Shown here piece after piece: positions 17,746 through 25,780 of a DNA stretch of 48,094 bases. Position 1 is the stretch's first letter. The number at the start of each line of letters is the position of its first letter. The stretch is from RGIG1995 sp045645205. GTDB lineage: Bacteria > Bacillota > Clostridia > Oscillospirales > CAG-272. The notes beneath the pieces were generated by a model. It did not search any database. It was given only the letters and a program-made list of their open reading frames with translations, and was not told the DNA's origin. Made by a program: the position numbers and the translations under genes. The stretch lies in the NCBI GenBank assembly GCA_045645205.1, contig JAZRIJ010000080.1:1-48094 (forward strand), in the 5' to 3' direction.

Positions 17746-18822
17746 TTGATCAAAATAGAAACCAATTTCAAACATATGAAAAGAAGACGCCCAAAAAAAG
17801 CGAAGAGCGTTTGGGGAAAAGTTATCAGAAGATTTTTACTTTGCTTTTTTACAATTATTATATTGGCAGTCGCGGCTCTTTACGGCATATGCGCCGTTGT
17901 ATTTAAGGGTCCGAGCTCCACAGCAAGAGACAAGCTCGTTACCTCTACCCTTGAAATGAGCGCCGCAAAATGGGTTCCGCGTATTTTCTTCAGCGAAGAA
18001 GAAATACAAAAAATAGTTCAGGCAAATTCGGTAGTCGACTCAGATGAAATAACCGACCCCGGATTGGTCGTTATTCCGCCGCAAAACGACGAGGAACAAA
18101 ACGCCGAAAATGACGAATGGGCAGACTATCCCGACGGAATCAGGATCATAAACGTAAAAGGCGATACATACAGAGGTTATCTTATGATTGTCCGTGATCC
18201 TTCAAAAGTATATGTTGCAACCTCAAGCAACTTCCAGAGCGGACTTCCCGGACTGAAAATTTTTGATGCAATAGAACAGGAAGGCGCTATTGCCGCAATA
18301 AACGGAGGCGGTTTCCCTGACGTAGGCGGTTCTGGTACAGGTGATGTTCCGATCGGTCTTACCATTTCAAAGGGTCAGCTTCTTTGGGGCAGCACAGCTC
18401 AGTACTACAACGGAGTTATCGGATTTAACAAAGATAATGTTCTTATTGTCGGTAACATGACCGGTCAACAGGCGCTTGATGCAGGTATACGAGACTGTGT
18501 GTGCTTCGGTCCCATCCTTGTTGTAAACGGCGAGCCTGCCCAGATCAACGGCGCCGCAGGCAGTCTTAATCCCAGAACAGCTATCGGTCAACGCGCTGAC
18601 GGCGCGGTCCTCCTTTTGTGTGTTGACGGGAGAATGCCCAGCTCTCTCGGCGCATCATACGCAGACCTTATAAATATTATGGTTGAATACGGCGCCGTAA
18701 ACGCCGCAAATCTTGACGGTGGCTCTTCAACACATATGTACTACAAAGGCGAAGCCGTAAATGTCAGTTCTTCCCTCTACGGTCCGCGCAGAATGCCCAC
18801 TTTCTTTATGGTAAAGGAGTGA
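17746..18822 (+). CDS. Membrane-anchored phosphodiester glycosidase (NAGPA domain)
   Basis: A basic N-terminus (KRRRPKK) and one transmembrane helix at about residues 27-52 anchor the protein outside the cell. From about residue 125 to the end lies the NAGPA/exopolysaccharide domain, with AAINGGGFPDVGGSG near residue 185, NPRTAIGQ near residue 275, and the family signature LDGGSSTHMYYKG near residue 330. Relatives cleave sugar-1-phosphodiester links, for example in teichoic-acid-like polymers or wall-linked glycans. The start is uncertain: TTG 17746 lies only one base after the GAAAGGA site, while ATG 17776 (MKRRRPKK) looks natural but lacks a site at normal distance. First gene of a three-gene operon with an unknown membrane protein and a small alarmone synthetase. 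Confidence 0.85.
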   Translation: MIKIETNFKHMKRRRPKKAKSVWGKVIRRFLLCFFTIIILAVAALYGICAVVFKGPSSTARDKLVTSTLEMSAAKWVPRIFFSEEEIQKIVQANSVVDSDEITDPGLVVIPPQNDEEQNAENDEWADYPDGIRIINVKGDTYRGYLMIVRDPSKVYVATSSNFQSGLPGLKIFDAIEQEGAIAAINGGGFPDVGGSGTGDVPIGLTISKGQLLWGSTAQYYNGVIGFNKDNVLIVGNMTGQQALDAGIRDCVCFGPILVVNGEPAQINGAAGSLNPRTAIGQRADGAVLLLCVDGRMPSSLGASYADLINIMVEYGAVNAANLDGGSSTHMYYKGEAVNVSSSLYGPRRMPTFFMVKE

Positions 18823-18828
18823 TAGGTT

Positions 18829-19932
18829 ATGGCAAAAAAGTTAAAAAACAGAGCAGGAAAAAGGTCTGTAACAGGCACAATTATTTTTTACTCCGTTTAT
18901 GCCGTTTTGGTTATAGCCGTTATATTCGGAATATTATATCTGCTGAAAGAGCTTAACCTTTACCTTGACAATTATGAGCGCTCTTTGGAAAAATACGAGG
19001 CTGAAGAAGTATTTGAAGGTCTATTCTCTCCCTGCCGTTTTGACAAGCTGTACGATATGCAGTTGATCGAGTTGTCTGAATTTGAAGACAAGAATGATTT
19101 CATAAAATATATGGAAATGCAATACGGCGGTAAAGAAATAACATACAGAGAAGTCTCTGCCGGTCTCAGCGATAACAAAAAATACAGCGTTGCCGCCGAC
19201 AAGATCAAGTTTGCCGAGTTTACTCTTTCTAAAAATAATAATGCCGAAGCCCCTGAGAATACATGGGAGCTTGATTCGGTATCCACTGCATATCAGAAAA
19301 ATGAATCGGTTTCGGTAAAGATATTCAAAAAAAGCAAGCTCTATGTTAATGGCGTAGAGCTTTCCGACAGCTATATCACCACAGACAATATTGAGACGGA
19401 CTCCTGCAACCGTGTTCCCGAGGGAGTCGAGGGTATTCTCTACCGTGAATATATGGTTGACAGTCTGTTGCTTGCGCCGGAAATAAAAGTCATAAACAGA
19501 CACGGAAATGAAAGTACCCTTGTTTTCGATGAAGACAAACAGATGTATGTGGAAGAAATAACCTACGACGAATTGACGGAAGAAATAAAAACTCTTGCAA
19601 CCAATGCGGCTCAAACATATGCAAAATATGTTACCCTTGACGCTACACTCCAAAACGTTGCAAAATATTTTGACACAACATCAAATACATACAATAATAT
19701 CAGGATAAGCGAAACAAGATGGTACACATACCATATAGGGTATGAATTTAAGGATATTGAACTAAAAGAATACTATATCTATGATGAAAACACATTCTCG
19801 ATCAGATATTCCTGCAACCACTATGTGTACAGAACAAGAAATGAGGAGTTTCTCTTTCCTCTTGACCTGACGCTGTATTTTAAAAATATTAACGGAAACT
19901 TCTATGTCTACGATATGATTTCAAACTATTAA
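18829..19932 (+). CDS. Hypothetical single-pass membrane protein with large outer domain
   Basis: Not recognised. The 367 residues have a basic start (MAKKLKNRAGKR), one transmembrane helix at about residues 18-42 and a mostly polar outer region. That region seems built of two similar alpha-plus-beta parts, about residues 45-160 and 240-365, separated by a small segment with SKLYVNGVELSDSY. The pattern recalls NTF2-like folds of wall-active membrane proteins such as TcaA, but this is only a resemblance. It starts 6 bases after the NAGPA gene, whose end carries AAAGGAG, so they are coupled. A role in surface polymer handling is inferred from context only. Confidence 0.75.
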   Translation: MAKKLKNRAGKRSVTGTIIFYSVYAVLVIAVIFGILYLLKELNLYLDNYERSLEKYEAEEVFEGLFSPCRFDKLYDMQLIELSEFEDKNDFIKYMEMQYGGKEITYREVSAGLSDNKKYSVAADKIKFAEFTLSKNNNAEAPENTWELDSVSTAYQKNESVSVKIFKKSKLYVNGVELSDSYITTDNIETDSCNRVPEGVEGILYREYMVDSLLLAPEIKVINRHGNESTLVFDEDKQMYVEEITYDELTEEIKTLATNAAQTYAKYVTLDATLQNVAKYFDTTSNTYNNIRISETRWYTYHIGYEFKDIELKEYYIYDENTFSIRYSCNHYVYRTRNEEFLFPLDLTLYFKNINGNFYVYDMISNY

Positions 19933-19956
19933 CATTTTTTATTTGAAAGGAATGCT

Positions 19957-20673
19957 ATGGAAAACGAAAACTCCTTACAAAAAGAAATAGAGCTTTATCT
20001 TGAAGAAGAAAATCTTGATAAAGAAAAAATAAGAAATTTTTTTGAGGACAAGCTATCCACATTATCAAAATCGCGTTTCTATGAGTTTACAAAGCTGATG
20101 GCTTACTATCGCTGTGCTATGATGGAAATAGAAACAAAGCTTAATGTTCTCGACGTTGAATTCAGTCTCCAGCACGACAGAAATCCGATAAACGATATTA
20201 AATCAAGACTGAAAAGCTTTCAAAGCATAAAAGAAAAGCTGGAAAGACAAAATCTCCCTTTTTCCCTTTCTTCGATCGAAGAGCATCTGAACGATATTGC
20301 AGGCGTCAGAGTAGTTTGCTCTTTCCCTGACGATGTCTATTTACTTGCCGAGTCGCTTCTTCAGCAAGATGATATCAGCCTGGTTTCAATGAAAGACTAT
20401 ATCAAGAATCCTAAGCCAAACGGATACAGAAGCCTGCATATGATCATAACAGTTCCCATTTTTTTGGCACATGAAAAGAAGCTTATGAAAGTTGAGATTC
20501 AGCTTCGCACCATTGCTATGGACGTATGGGCAAGCCTGGAGCATCAGCTCAGATACAAAAAAAACGCCGAATATACAAAAGAAATGGCAGACGAGCTTTT
20601 GTACTGCGCCAATCTAAGCGCCGAACTTGACAAAAGAATGGATAAGCTACGTGATCTTACGTTACAAAAATAA
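19957..20673 (+). CDS. relQ: Small alarmone synthetase (RelQ/YjbM type)
   Basis: Makes (p)ppGpp from ATP and GDP or GTP; a small single-domain synthetase without the HD hydrolase, TGS or ACT parts. The 238 residues show IAGVRVVCSF near residue 112, the substrate loop PKPNGYRSLHM near residue 150, and the catalytic strand EIQLRTIAMDVWASLEHQ near residue 187. The C-terminal helices fit the tetrameric RelQ group rather than RelP. It is the third gene of the NAGPA operon (24 bases after the previous gene, AAAGGAA site), which ties alarmone synthesis to a cell-surface unit. The symbol is given by family; RelP is the alternative. Confidence 0.9.
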   Translation: MENENSLQKEIELYLEEENLDKEKIRNFFEDKLSTLSKSRFYEFTKLMAYYRCAMMEIETKLNVLDVEFSLQHDRNPINDIKSRLKSFQSIKEKLERQNLPFSLSSIEEHLNDIAGVRVVCSFPDDVYLLAESLLQQDDISLVSMKDYIKNPKPNGYRSLHMIITVPIFLAHEKKLMKVEIQLRTIAMDVWASLEHQLRYKKNAEYTKEMADELLYCANLSAELDKRMDKLRDLTLQK

Positions 20674-20684
20674 GACAATATGCA

Positions 20685-20722
20685 AAAACCGCTCCTTAAA
20701 AATTTTCGAGGAGTGGTTTTTT
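20685..20722. terminator. Bidirectional terminator between relQ and the Cys/His repeat gene
   Basis: A 12-bp stem (20685-20696 / 20709-20720, one G-T pair) with A run before and T run after, between two convergent genes. Confidence 0.9.
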
Positions 20723-20725
20723 AGA

Positions 20726-22729
20726 TTATCTCTTATATTTAATAATTATGGGAATGGCAACCAAAGATGACACGAGAAAAGCAGAGGCAACTACTACTAT
20801 AAATAAATTTATTTTTTTCTCGGACTTTTCCTGAATTACGTTAGAAGTCTTTTTTTCAATCACTAAGGCAGACAAATCAGTTATTTCTTTTTTGCCCTCT
20901 GAATCCTCAAATGCTTTGCCGCAGACATCGCATTTAAAATGCCTTTCCATACCATTTTTTTGGAGTGTTGGCTCTATTCTGTTAACCACAGATACAGTAT
21001 GAGAAGCCTTTTCAAGAAGAATACTCTTACTGTCGGTAATTTCTCTCTCCCCCTCTGCATCCTCAAAAAGCATTCCGCAATTGCCCTCGCATCTGTAATA
21101 TTCTATGTTACCTTCATTAATACAGGTTGATTGTACTTTTTCAACCTTTTTCAGCTTATGACCTGCCAAAACCCTTTCTCCGTCTGCCAACTTTGTTTGA
21201 CAGTCCTTGCAGTACTTATCTCCCGTATTACCGGGGTGTTTGCAGGTTGCTTCTACAGCCTCTTTAAACTCTTCATTACCTGTATGTACATTTGGATTAT
21301 TTTCGCCAGACTCAAAAGTTTCATTCAATGTTTCTCCGCATACCAAACAACTCTTATAATAAACAGCCTTGCTTATGCAATTTGCCACACTTTTAAGATA
21401 TTTTGAGTTGACAACATTTTGGGGTATATGCACCGTCTCATCAGTCTTATCTCCGCATGCTGTACAGATATGCCAGTGTTTTGTCTTATTTGTTGTCCAT
21501 TTTGTAGAATAACTATGTGTAATTACGCGAGCCTTTTTACACACATTACATTCACTATCGCAATTGTTGTTAAATATATGAGTCTCTTCAACCACCTTCT
21601 CATTACACAGACCACATACGCGCCAGTGGTGATTCTCATTCTGTAACCAATCATCCACCGGACTGTGTGAAGGAATTCTTACAGAAGAACATGTGTTACA
21701 GAAAGCATCACAAACATTATCGTATACATGAACAACTTCATCTTTTTTATTACCGCAAAAAGTACATTCATACCAGTGACTATCTGCTCCGCTCTTCCAT
21801 TCAGATGAATAGCTATGGTTTGTTTCCCTTGTTTTTCCGCAACCGTTACACGTTGTATCACAGTTATTATCATATGTATGAACTTCTTCACCAATTTTAT
21901 CGTTACATACAGTACATACCCTCCAGTGAGTTGTTTCTCCCTGTGTCCAAGACTCAGCCGGTATATGTGCAGTTGTACGTACGGCAGAACATTCGTTACA
22001 AATTTCATCACATTCATCATCATACATGTGAGAAGATTCATCTTTCTTATTTCCGCAAGAGGTACACTCATACCAATGGCTATCTGCGCCAAACATCCAA
22101 TTACTCGAATATGTGTGCTCAGTATTACGCGAAAAGCCGCACTCGCAGCACAATGTGTCACATATATTGTCAAAAATATGCGCACTCATATCCTTTTTTT
22201 CGGTACAAATTTTGCAGTCATACCAATGACTGTTATCATCTGTAGTCCATGCTGTATTCCAATCATGATTACATTTGACAACAAGCGTTGTACTAAACAA
22301 ATTACATGGCACATCAGCATTTTCACCGTCTTTTACTACTGTCCTGAAAGATACATTATAGCTTCCAAAAGCCGCATCCTCCTTTATCTTAAGTGTAAAC
22401 TCAAAAAATCTTCCGTTTACCGTTTCAGCTGGAGCATATGCTAAAATACCTGCCCTCTCCTGCAAATTAAAGTTTTTTATCGGTGCATTTGCAAGAAGCC
22501 AATCTCCAGACTTGATTTCTATAGCGGTACTGTCAAATGAAAGTTCAACACTTAATGCAGATACTTCAATTGATTTTGAAAAAACAGCAGTCAACGTAAT
22601 AGTATCGCCTGGATTCATCTCAGGACTTCTACTCAATTGTATCATTGCAGAGGCCACTTCGGCACTTGCCGAAAAAGAAAAAAAAGCAATTAAAAGCACG
22701 CATAACAACAGCCCCAATACTTTTTTCAT
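20726..22729 (-). CDS. Secreted, membrane-anchored protein with cohesin-like domain and Cys/His repeats
   Basis: 667 residues from the ATG at 22729, which has GGAG six bases upstream; an ATG nine codons earlier has none. Order: signal peptide (residues 1-24, ending SASA), a cohesin-like beta domain (about 25-155, PEMNPGDTITLTAVFS, AYAPAETVNGRFFEFTLKI), then five and a half repeats of about 43 residues to about residue 430. Each repeat has HW, two CxxC pairs, His and NCD. Then follow other Cys-paired repeats of clostridial surface proteins (CxxCG..FEDAEG..EIT, twice) and a C-terminal transmembrane helix with KYKR. Repeats 2-3 resemble 4-5 as a unit, so there is an 86-residue higher-order duplication. 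Cys spacing suggests zinc binding outside the cell or disulfide cross-links. It is cotranscribed after a SecB-like gene. Function unknown. Confidence 0.8.
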   Translation of the reverse strand: MKKVLGLLLCVLLIAFFSFSASAEVASAMIQLSRSPEMNPGDTITLTAVFSKSIEVSALSVELSFDSTAIEIKSGDWLLANAPIKNFNLQERAGILAYAPAETVNGRFFEFTLKIKEDAAFGSYNVSFRTVVKDGENADVPCNLFSTTLVVKCNHDWNTAWTTDDNSHWYDCKICTEKKDMSAHIFDNICDTLCCECGFSRNTEHTYSSNWMFGADSHWYECTSCGNKKDESSHMYDDECDEICNECSAVRTTAHIPAESWTQGETTHWRVCTVCNDKIGEEVHTYDNNCDTTCNGCGKTRETNHSYSSEWKSGADSHWYECTFCGNKKDEVVHVYDNVCDAFCNTCSSVRIPSHSPVDDWLQNENHHWRVCGLCNEKVVEETHIFNNNCDSECNVCKKARVITHSYSTKWTTNKTKHWHICTACGDKTDETVHIPQNVVNSKYLKSVANCISKAVYYKSCLVCGETLNETFESGENNPNVHTGNEEFKEAVEATCKHPGNTGDKYCKDCQTKLADGERVLAGHKLKKVEKVQSTCINEGNIEYYRCEGNCGMLFEDAEGEREITDSKSILLEKASHTVSVVNRIEPTLQKNGMERHFKCDVCGKAFEDSEGKKEITDLSALVIEKKTSNVIQEKSEKKINLFIVVVASAFLVSSLVAIPIIIKYKR

Positions 22730-22774
22730 AACATTCTCCATTCTATTTAACAACATCTTGTAAGATAAAACACT

Positions 22775-23170
22775 TTATTTCTTGTTTCCGAGATCAAATC
22801 TGTATATGCTTTGCGAATCAATGTCAACTGCAGGAAGTATTATAGGCGGAACTCCACCGTTTGCAGTTATTGTAGTAATTATCGCCTTTGCATATGGAAA
22901 AACTTCTTTAAAAGCCTCTCTGTGAATTGTATCCTTGTCCATCCCCTCGCTGTAGGTGTAAAATGCCGCAATTTTTGTCTTTGCAAAAAATTTATCGGCA
23001 TTATCCTTGTCGTATACCTCTACTGAAAAAACACCTACGCACTTGTTTACCTTATCATATTTTACGTTAAAACTGTATTTATTTTCAAGTTGTATCTGCA
23101 CTCCGGTTTCGAGAACATTTTTAAACTCCATCTCTTCAACTCTGTATGCATTCAGTACGACAGATGACAT
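22775..23170 (-). CDS. SecB-like chaperone family protein
   Basis: The 131 residues read like SecB at both ends: LNAYRVEEMEFKNV near the start matches the first SecB strand (IYTKDISFE in E. coli), and FPYAKAIITTITANGG followed by VPPIILPAVDI matches the C-terminal FPYAR...FP.LNLAPV segment. SecB holds export clients unfolded for SecA. It is typical of Proteobacteria, while Firmicute versions are divergent, and some homologues act on toxin-antitoxin pairs. Here no toxin gene is beside it; the next gene, 45 bases downstream on the same transcript, encodes an exported Cys-rich repeat protein. I infer a dedicated chaperone for that client, unproven. AGAGGT lies 8 bases before the ATG. Confidence 0.72.
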   Translation of the reverse strand: MSSVVLNAYRVEEMEFKNVLETGVQIQLENKYSFNVKYDKVNKCVGVFSVEVYDKDNADKFFAKTKIAAFYTYSEGMDKDTIHREAFKEVFPYAKAIITTITANGGVPPIILPAVDIDSQSIYRFDLGNKK

Positions 23171-23201
23171 ATATATATACCTCTTACTATATAATTAATT
23201 T

Positions 23202-23230
23202 ATTTTATCATAAAAAAAGCTTTTATGCAA
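23202..23230 (-). promoter_or_regulatory. Promoter of the SecB-like / Cys-repeat operon
   Basis: On the minus strand TTGCAT (23230-23225), 17-base spacer, TAAAAT (23207-23202), about 30 bases before the ATG. Confidence 0.65.
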
Positions 23231-23243
23231 GTTTTATAATGCA

Positions 23244-23294
23244 ATTAATAAAAAATATCTTCCCAACATTTTTGGGAAGATATTTTTTATTAAT
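23244..23294 (-). terminator. Terminator of the ATP synthase operon
   Basis: Perfect 23-bp inverted repeat (23244-23266 / 23272-23294) with a five-base loop and T-rich 3' arm. The atpC stop codon (23290-23292) is inside the stem. Confidence 0.93.
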
Positions 23295-23550
23295 CAAACT
23301 TAAATGAACCGGAAAGTAAGGTTACTCCATTTTCATCTACAGTCAACAGCCCTCCGTCAGCATAAGCTTTCATTTGTGTTCCATCTTCAAGTTCAATAAC
23401 ACAGGGACATTTAACAAGAGATGTTACAAAAGGAATATGCCCTGCCATTACGGCAAGATCTCCTTCAGTACCTCTTACGTCAAGTTTTACGCATTCTCCG
23501 CAAAACTTATGTCCATCGGGAGATGAGACAGTTAATTTAAAGGTATTCAT
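23290..23550 (-). CDS. atpC: F-type ATP synthase epsilon subunit, short form
   Basis: Central stalk subunit that couples rotor and catalytic head and often regulates ATP hydrolysis. The 86 residues cover only the N-terminal ten-strand beta domain (FKLTVSSPDG, the core GDLAVMAGHIPFVTSL near residue 31, ADGGLLTVDENGVTLLSG at the end). The usual protein is about 130-140 residues, with a C-terminal helical hairpin that brakes hydrolysis; that part is absent. The stop lies within a perfect terminator stem, so the gene was not cut by a simple frameshift in a longer gene. Last gene of the operon, two bases after atpD. Confidence 0.93.
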   Translation of the reverse strand: MNTFKLTVSSPDGHKFCGECVKLDVRGTEGDLAVMAGHIPFVTSLVKCPCVIELEDGTQMKAYADGGLLTVDENGVTLLSGSFKFD

Positions 23551-23552
23551 CT

Positions 23553-24947
23553 TTAACCCCTCTTAGCCTTTTCAACTGCTTCGTCAATAGTACCAACAAA
23601 AAGGAATGCCGATTCGGGTAGGTCATCATGCTTACCCTCTATTATTTCCTTAAATCCGCGAATAGTCTCAGCAATAGGAACATACTTTCCTTTAATACCC
23701 GTAAACTTTTCTGATACATCAAACGGCTGAGACAAGAATCGTTGTATCTTTCTTGCTCTCTGTACAAGCATCTTATCGTCATCAGAAAGCTCATCCATAC
23801 CCATAATTGCAATTATATCCATAAGCTCATTATATCTCTGCAGTATTCTCTGTACCTCTTTTGCAACCTCATAATGCTCCTTACCAACAACATCGGGCGA
23901 AAGGATACGGCTGGTCGATTCAAGAGGATCTACAGCAGGATAGATACCCTGAGATGCAATGTTTCTTGCCAAAACAGTAGTTGCATCAAGATGGGCAAAT
24001 GTAGTAGCAGGCGCAGGGTCAGTCAAGTCATCTGCAGGTACATATACTGCCTGAATAGACGTAATAGAGCCTTTTTTGGTAGGTGTAATTCTTTCCTGCA
24101 AAGCACCCATTTCGGTTGCCAACGTAGGCTGATAACCAACTGCAGAAGGCATTCTGCCCAAAAGCGCTGAAACCTCACTGCCCGCCTGTGTAAATCTGAA
24201 TATATTGTCGATAAACAAAAGAATATCCTGTCCTTTGGTATCACGGAAATATTCCGCCATTGTAAGACCTGAAAGCGCAACTCTCATTCGGGCACCGGGA
24301 GGCTCGTTCATCTGTCCGTAAACAAGAGCCGTCTTTTCAAGTACCCCTGACTGCTTCATCTCGTTGTACAGATCATTACCCTCACGGGTACGCTCCCCTA
24401 CACCTGAGAATACCGATATTCCGCCGTGCTGTTTTGCTATGTTATTTATAAGCTCCATTATAAGTACGGTCTTACCGACACCCGCTCCGCCGAAAAGTCC
24501 TATTTTACCGCCCTTGGAATATGGACAGATAAGATCAATAACCTTAATGCCGGTCTCAAATATTTCTGCCGTAGTTGCAAGCTCATCGTATGCGGGAGCA
24601 CTTCTGTGTATGCTCCATCTTTCCTCTGTCTTAGGTGTCTCACCATTGTCCACAGCATCACCGAGAACATTAAATATTCTTCCCAAAGTTTCTTCGCCCA
24701 CGGGAACGCTTATAGGAGCGTTGGTATCGGTCACCACAGTTCCTCGGCAAAGTCCGTCGGTCGATGCCATTGCAATACAACGGGCTACATTGTTTCCTAT
24801 ATGCTGCGCAACCTCGACAGTAAGAACTCTGTCGCCTATTGGCATTGTCAAAGCATTGTATATCTCGGGAAGCTCTCCTTCATTAAAGCTAACATCCACA
24901 ACAGGTCCCATGACCTGTGTTACTTTTCCTGTAATATATTCTCCCAT
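23553..24947 (-). CDS. atpD: F-type ATP synthase beta subunit
   Basis: Catalytic subunit of F1. It has a P-loop (GGAGVGKTVLIMELI) near residue 150, the catalytic Glu in GERTREGND near residue 182, DNIFRFTQAGSEVS and the DELSDDDK hinge near residue 385. From MGEYITGK it has 464 residues, the normal size. This start is chosen because GAGGTG stands six bases upstream; a TTG eight codons earlier overlaps the atpG stop. Complete. Confidence 0.98.
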   Translation of the reverse strand: MGEYITGKVTQVMGPVVDVSFNEGELPEIYNALTMPIGDRVLTVEVAQHIGNNVARCIAMASTDGLCRGTVVTDTNAPISVPVGEETLGRIFNVLGDAVDNGETPKTEERWSIHRSAPAYDELATTAEIFETGIKVIDLICPYSKGGKIGLFGGAGVGKTVLIMELINNIAKQHGGISVFSGVGERTREGNDLYNEMKQSGVLEKTALVYGQMNEPPGARMRVALSGLTMAEYFRDTKGQDILLFIDNIFRFTQAGSEVSALLGRMPSAVGYQPTLATEMGALQERITPTKKGSITSIQAVYVPADDLTDPAPATTFAHLDATTVLARNIASQGIYPAVDPLESTSRILSPDVVGKEHYEVAKEVQRILQRYNELMDIIAIMGMDELSDDDKMLVQRARKIQRFLSQPFDVSEKFTGIKGKYVPIAETIRGFKEIIEGKHDDLPESAFLFVGTIDEAVEKAKRG

Positions 24948-24967
24948 TTGTTTCACCTCGTATTCGG

Positions 24968-25774
24968 TCAACCGTTACCGCTTCCGGCAACGATCTCGGT
25001 TATTTCCTGCGTAATAGCGCCTTGTCTTGCTCTGTTGTACTCAAGCTGAAGGTCGCTTATCATCTGCCTTGCGTTTTTACCCGCCGAGTCCATCGCTATA
25101 CGCCTTGCCGCGATTTCGGAAGCAAAGCTCTCACGAACAAGAACGGTAATCATTCCTGCAACATATTCTCTTATCGCATTGTTCAAAACAGTAACGCCGT
25201 CAGGCTCAAAAACCGTAACCGAATTACTTTTATCTTCCCCCTTCTGCAAAGGAAGAAGCCATGTTATATATGCCTCCTGAGACATAACATTCACATATCT
25301 TGTGGATATTATCCCCAATCTGTCATATTTACCGTCAGCAAAATCGGCGCAAAGTTTGTCAGCCAGTCTCATGGAATCCTCAAAAGAGAAATATTCAGAT
25401 GATATAAAAGGCTTTGAGTATTTATCACACGCCCTTTTACCTATCGGAATAAATTCAGCTCCCTTAAAAACCCCCGCCGCGCGAAACACATTTGCATTAT
25501 ATCCCCCTGCAAGACCTCTGTCCCCTGCAATAACTATAATTCTCGTTCTCTCTCCGTCTGACTGTCTCATATACGGGCTTTTTTCGACCTCTTTGTCTCT
25601 TGTCAAACTGTCTATTGCAAGACCTAAGGCTTCTCTGTATTGTCTGCTCCTTGCCATAGCTTCATTTGCACGTCTTATTTTCGAAGAGGCAACAAGCTCC
25701 ATAGCCTTTGTCAACTGCAAGGTTGATGTAACGCTCTTTATTCTTGCGCGGAGTACCTTTGTGTTACCTGCCAT
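24968..25774 (-). CDS. atpG: F-type ATP synthase gamma subunit
   Basis: Rotor shaft inside the alpha-beta hexamer. The 268 residues begin with LRARIKSVTSTLQLTKAME, the conserved N-terminal helix, and end with the C-terminal helix DLQLEYNRARQGAITQEITE. Central DRGLAGGYN matches the family. Somewhat short of the 285-290 residues common elsewhere, with the difference in the middle domain. Follows atpA by six bases. Confidence 0.96.
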   Translation of the reverse strand: MAGNTKVLRARIKSVTSTLQLTKAMELVASSKIRRANEAMARSRQYREALGLAIDSLTRDKEVEKSPYMRQSDGERTRIIVIAGDRGLAGGYNANVFRAAGVFKGAEFIPIGKRACDKYSKPFISSEYFSFEDSMRLADKLCADFADGKYDRLGIISTRYVNVMSQEAYITWLLPLQKGEDKSNSVTVFEPDGVTVLNNAIREYVAGMITVLVRESFASEIAARRIAMDSAGKNARQMISDLQLEYNRARQGAITQEITEIVAGSGNG

Positions 25775-25780
25775 AGGCTT

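Noticed and set aside
21667..22245. Long His/Tyr-rich frame on the plus strand
   Set aside because: It is the complement of the Cys/His repeat gene; its periodic composition is a by-product of those repeats, and it has no ribosome site.
22775..23170. Toxin-antitoxin-chaperone (TAC) system around the SecB-like gene
   Set aside because: No toxin or antitoxin gene is adjacent; neighbours are the Cys-repeat protein and the atp operon.
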